Positions 8,983 through 11,991 of a stretch of 11,991 bases of DNA are shown piece by piece. Under the pieces are notes generated by a model, which was not told the origin of the DNA, ran no database searches, and saw nothing but the letters and a program-made list of their open reading frames with translations. The number at the start of each line of letters is the position of its first letter. Positions within the stretch are counted from its first letter, which is position 1. The position numbers and the translations under genes were made by a program. Source of the DNA: Pigoraptor vietnamica (lineage: Eukaryota; Opisthokonta; Filasterea); assembly GCA_943704525.1 (NCBI GenBank), contig CALSCQ010000282.1:1-11991 (forward strand). The letters run 5' to 3'.

Positions 8983-9291
8983 ATTTTACGCCGTCTCGGA
9001 GCACAGCGGGGGTGACGTGGAACGTCGTAGACCTTCTGGAATCACGCCGTAGATTCGTCTTATCTTCCTTTTGCGCAAGAGGCACGACGACCGGACAACC
9101 CTGCGTGTGTTTCGTGCACTCGCGAGTCGCTGGTCACGCGGCGGTGGCCGTCTTGCGTGCGTTGCAGCGCGTCTTCGCACCTCCACGCGACGTCCTTCTT
9201 GCCGTTCGCTCTCGGCGTGACGCACAGACGAGCGCGGGACTCCACACGTTTTCGAAGCAGCGGGAGGAGGGTGATGTTGAATAGCCGCGGC

Positions 9292-9327
9292 ATGTCCGCG
9301 CCTCTCTCTACCCAAAGAGGACGGTAA
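9292..9327 (+). other. Upstream ORF of 11 codons before the PX start
   Basis: ATG at 9292 reads 11 codons to TAA at 9325-9327, ending 8 nt before the proposed PX initiation codon at 9336. If the mRNA includes it, reinitiation or leaky scanning would be needed. Confidence 0.4.
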
Positions 9328-9335
9328 TCTGCCGC

Positions 9336-10895
9336 ATGCTGCTGGTGAAGCACGGTTCCGGTCTTGCCGCGGGGTCCCTCAGCCCGCCACGGCCGGCATC
9401 CGCGCCCATGACGCTCAAGTCGCCAACACACGCCGCGGCGAACGGCGACGCGGCCGGCAATATGGTCGGCTATGTTGCGACGGCGAATCTCGTCTCTGGG
9501 TCGCTTGCGGGGAAAAAATATTCAAAGTCGCTCTCGTCCGCGTGGGGGTGGGTGTGCGGTGCGACGTGCCTGTCGAACACGAAAAGAAATTGTGTTCGTC
9601 ACTCGCAAGCGCACTCTTCGCTCGCACTCTTTGCGAACGCATCTTAATCTGCGCGTGTGTCTGCGTTTTGCAGCGATGCCGAGAGCGCGGCTGTGATTGG
9701 CTCGTACGTCGTCAACGCGGACCCTCCGTTTGCTGTGTACGAAATCGAGGTCGTTCGTGGCGACGAGAAGTGGATCATCACGCGGCGATACTCTGACTTT
9801 GACGAGCTGCACGAGCAGCTCCTCCGCAATTTCTCGTCGCGGGTGGGTTTCATCGCATAAGATTCGACCGCTCCGTGTGGAATTGCGTGTCTATCGTGCA
9901 CGCACGTGTTGTGACTCCCGGACACGCTATGCTTGTGCCCGCGTGGCTGCATGCCTGTGAAAGGCGTGTGTACGGTTCGGCATGCGTACACACACACGTT
10001 TTGTGTTCCGAATAATGTATGCTGCATGTCTGTGTGACTGTGATAGAATAATGTATGCTGCATGTCTGTGTGACTGTGGTGACTGACCGCACACACGTCG
10101 TCTCTCCAGATCATCGACAGCCTGAAGCTCCCGTCGAAGCGGTGGTACAAGCTTAACAAGTTCGATCCCGACTTTCTCCTTGAGCGGCAAACGGCGCTGG
10201 ACGAGTACCTCAAGGCCGTGCTCGCACACCCCGTCATGCGCAAGAGCCACTACTTGAGGCTCTTCCTCAGCGACGAGTGGCGGGAGGTGCTCTCTGGGAC
10301 ACCGGAAAATCTCCGAATCGACGGTAAGTGCCCGCTGTTGAATGCCTTTTTATCGCACGCGTCCGTGCCGTGTTAGGTGTTCGTTTGGTCCCCTCGCTGT
10401 TATTGCAAGTGTCCGCACAGCCTCAGTGCCGTCTTAGGTGCTCACCGGTTCGCCTTGGCAATTGTCGCAGAGTACATGAAAATCAACCCGCACGTGCCTT
10501 CGTATGGCTGCAAGAAGGGCCGGAAGTGCAAGACGTGCCGTGGCGCTTACTCGCCGACCAATACGCTCACGCCATCCTCGCCGACGCGCTCCGTGGGCAA
10601 TGTGTGCGCCGGCGGTGCGAACGGGAAGAGATTTCCGCAGCTCGTCAACAAGCGCGTGCATCAACTTCGCGAGGAGTACGATTACGAGCGCAAGTGGGAG
10701 CCGCAGGGCACGCCGACGAGCTCGGCGGACAACTGGTTCAAGAAATCGACGTGGAAGGCGGGGCGGCCGTCGTTTTACGACGACGTCTATCCGACGCGCT
10801 CGCAGGTGACACAGAAGAAGCTCTTTCTTCAGGACTACCACCGGCAGCGCTTTGGGTCTGTGTGGCGCCCCACGGTTGTACAGAACTTGGACTGA
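9336..10895 (+). CDS. PX-domain (sorting-nexin-like) protein, 339 residues, four exons
   Basis: It probably binds phosphatidylinositol 3-phosphate on endosomal membranes. Exons: 9336-9547, 9674-9842, 10110-10323, 10471-10895 (TGA). Donors are gtgggt, gtgggt and gtaagt, all acceptors are CAG, and all phases agree. Residues 1-70 are Ala/Ser/Pro-rich and probably disordered. The PX domain spans about 76-185: VIGSYVVN, FAVYEIEVVR, then RRYSDFDELHEQL with the lipid-binding Arg, LKLPSKRW as the proline loop, and LLERQTALDEYLKAVL as the Arg-containing helix. The region after about residue 190 has a Cys/Lys cluster (CKKGRKCKTC) and a basic, aromatic-rich tail I do not recognise. No BAR domain, transmembrane segment or kinase is present. 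The start could instead be Met at 9408. PX assignment is firm; lipid specificity is inferred. Confidence 0.9.
10010..10078 (+). repeat. 36-bp tandem duplication in PX intron 2
   Basis: Copy 1 occupies 10010-10045 and copy 2 occupies 10046-10078, identical over 33 nt. It lies in the 9843-10109 intron near its acceptor and looks like a recent replication-slippage duplication. Confidence 0.93.
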
Positions 10896-11076
10896 TGTCC
10901 GCCCATTGTGTGCGTTTGGCTATTGCGTGCTGCGTTGAGCGTGGCGTGCGTGCGTGTCGGCGTGCAGCGTGTGCGTGGGTGCGTGCAGTAATGTCTTCTC
11001 CGCTGGAGAGCCTTGTCGCTCTTCACTTTTTAAAAGTGCTCTCATTCATTGTGAAGCGGTCTTTATTCCACGTGGT

Positions 11077-11114
11077 CACACGCACACACACGTACACACA
11101 CACACACACACACA
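11077..11114. repeat. (CA)n tract upstream of RPN3
   Basis: An interrupted CA repeat with a pure core at about 11093-11114, between the PX and RPN3 genes. Confidence 0.93.
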
Positions 11115-11155
11115 GTGTAACACCAGCTGCGCGAGTAACACGTAACGTTACGACA

Positions 11156-11163
11156 TCACGTGA
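11156..11163. promoter_or_regulatory. TCACGTGA E-box upstream of RPN3
   Basis: A perfect 8-bp palindromic E-box lies 273 bp before the RPN3 ATG. It is identical to sites at 3520-3527 and 2774-2781. bHLH proteins (Cbf1, USF/MITF types) bind this sequence in other eukaryotes; its use here is inferred. Confidence 0.4.
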
Positions 11164-11435
11164 CCACAAAAGGAACAATCTTTCGCCTGCGAATTGGAGA
11201 ACAGCCACAATTTGGACATCATTTTCCAAAATATTCAAATAAAGAGTCCCGGGTTCAGTCGGCCAATGACGGCGGGCTGCGTCAGCTGTTGAAGGCCGAC
11301 TGGACCTTCGCATCCCTCACGCTGAACACTGACGTGCATGCACACGGAACTGGCAAGCCCTCAACTTCAACCTGCCATTATTCGCGCATTTCGAGCACTG
11401 TAGAATACTCGCGCCGTGTTTGGGCGACTGAGGAA

Positions 11436-11991
11436 ATGGTGAACGACGTCGAGATGAAGGATACCGAGGCCCCGTCCAAGGCCAGCACAAGCGACACTGC
11501 GGAGACACCTGCGCCCAAGGACCCGAACGTCGTGACGATCGCAGACATTCGAAACAATATTGTGCTGATCGAGAAGGGCGTTGCGCTCAAGGTACGCCAT
11601 CGCTATCTGCTTCGCGCGAAATTCCCTGCTGTTTTCACATCGCTGGGCAAAGTGACTCGCCGTTTATTGGTTGTCAAGCGCGCATTGTGTGAGTGTGTGT
11701 GTGTGTGTGTGCGTGTGGGTGGGTGGGTGGGCGAGAGCATGATCTCTTTCAAATTTGCGCGAAGTGTGACGCAGCATCTCATAACTTTGTGTGCGTGAGC
11801 GCAGGAGACGCGATATGCCGCCCGTGTGCTGCGGTCGATCACGTCCCTTCGGCGCCGTTTGAACTCGACGGTCCTTCGCGGTGCCATCAGCGCGCACTTC
11901 CCCGCCAGCCACGAGGGCAAGGCCGAACTGCTAAGGTGTGCATTGTGTGTCCATGTGAAGAATCGATCTTTTTTTTTTTTTTTTTTTTTTT
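11436..11991 (+). CDS. RPN3: 26S proteasome lid subunit RPN3/PSMD3, N-terminal two exons
   Basis: RPN3 is a PCI-domain scaffold subunit of the lid of the 19S regulatory particle. Exon 1 is 11436-11591 (donor gtacgc) and exon 2 is 11805-11935 (acceptor gcgcag, donor gtgtgc, phase 2). The next intron runs off the right edge. The chosen ATG starts an acidic, Thr/Ala/Pro-rich leader (residues 1-33). DIRNNIVLIEKGVALK follows and then, across the junction, ETRYAARVLRSITSLRRRLN and TVLRGAISAHFPASHEGK. This order, a helix ending in EK-V, then R-x-LR-(x)-RRLN-x-x-VL, is typical of the conserved N-terminal part of PSMD3. The PCI domain lies outside the window. The frame is open upstream to 11160, but nothing upstream resembles the family. 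About 95 residues are present out of roughly 500. Confidence 0.85.
11688..11732 (+). repeat. (GT)n plus (GGGT)n tract in RPN3 intron 1
   Basis: A GT run is followed by four GGG triplets separated by single T (11717-11731). The latter is a textbook parallel G-quadruplex motif on the transcribed-RNA strand. It is inside the 11592-11804 intron, about 75 nt before the acceptor. Confidence 0.93.
11969..11991. repeat. Poly(T) tract cut by the window edge
   Basis: At least 23 T lie in RPN3 intron 2, continuing past the window. Confidence 0.97.

Larger units (their letters stand above)
8175..9335. promoter_or_regulatory. Divergent promoter region between Nudix and PX genes
   Basis: No conserved coding sequence is recognisable in these 1161 bp on either strand, and short open frames lack any family signature. 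Sites read directly are: E-box CACGTGAC (8450-8457) overlapping GTGAC-G-GTCAC (8453-8463), CACGTG (8560-8565), TGACTATGGG at 8632, 8643 and 8673 with a shortened copy TGACTATG at 8741, ACGCGT at 8730 and 8762, a repeated TTTTATTACGC in the same segment, and TTTCCCGCC (8974-8982). The part next to the PX start may be its 5' UTR and contains a uORF. Promoter function is inferred from the head-to-head gene arrangement. Confidence 0.5.
10896..11435. other. Intergenic region, PX 3' end to RPN3 5' flank
   Basis: The 540 bp hold no recognisable gene, although the RPN3 reading frame stays open upstream of its ATG. They include a perfect inverted repeat CACTTTT-T-AAAAGTG (11024-11038), CCACGTGG (11068-11075), a (CA)n tract (about 11077-11114), TCACGTGA (11156-11163), a possible PX poly(A) signal AATAAA (11238-11243) and a CCAAT (about 11261-11265). 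Confidence 0.6.

Noticed and set aside
9012-9284. GTG-initiated frame upstream of the PX gene
   Set aside because: It lacks an ATG, is Arg/Ala-rich as expected from GC-rich DNA, and ends in TAG before the PX start.

Overview
The window is nuclear DNA of a eukaryote. It is fairly GC-rich and compactly organised. All five recognisable genes are split by short introns (64-291 nt). All 20 splice acceptors that can be placed read CAG. Donors are mostly GTGNGT rather than GTAAGT. (CA)n/(GT)n microsatellites are common, and nearly all lie in introns or between genes. This architecture suggests a unicellular eukaryote such as a free-living flagellate, choanoflagellate-like or amoeba-like protist. I cannot fix the lineage from the sequence alone.

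Layout. (1) 125-3097, minus strand: NADPH-cytochrome P450 reductase. Ten exons are inside the window, and the C-terminal end runs off the left edge through a long (CA)n intron. (2) 3098-3569: a shared, divergent promoter region with several palindromic protein-binding-type sites. (3) 3570-6630, plus strand: a large protein with a central segment that resembles a degenerate restriction-endonuclease-like fold, followed by an atypical protein kinase domain of the FunK1/Crinkler-like kind. One exon junction in it does not keep frame. (4) 6631-6989: convergent 3' flanks with a (GT)n tract. (5) 6990-8174, minus strand: a complete three-exon Nudix hydrolase gene. Its first intron is a (CA)n/(CG)n tract with strong Z-DNA character. 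(6) 8175-9335: a divergent promoter region carrying TGACTATGGG repeats, two ACGCGT boxes and a TTTCCCGCC box. (7) 9336-10895, plus strand: a four-exon PX-domain (sorting-nexin-like) protein of about 339 residues with an unrecognised basic C-terminal region. (8) 10896-11435: an intergenic region. (9) 11436-11991, plus strand: the first two exons of the 26S proteasome lid subunit RPN3/PSMD3, running off the right edge.

The genes do not form a pathway. The reductase supplies electrons to P450s at the ER membrane. The Nudix protein hydrolyses a nucleoside-diphosphate-linked compound. The PX protein probably binds phosphoinositides on endosomes. RPN3 belongs to the proteasome. The most unusual content is the nuclease-like/kinase fusion, with altered catalytic positions in both parts, a one-base phase break and a stop-free intron. 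The next most unusual is a tRNA-like, Pol III-style element that straddles an exon-intron border of the reductase gene.
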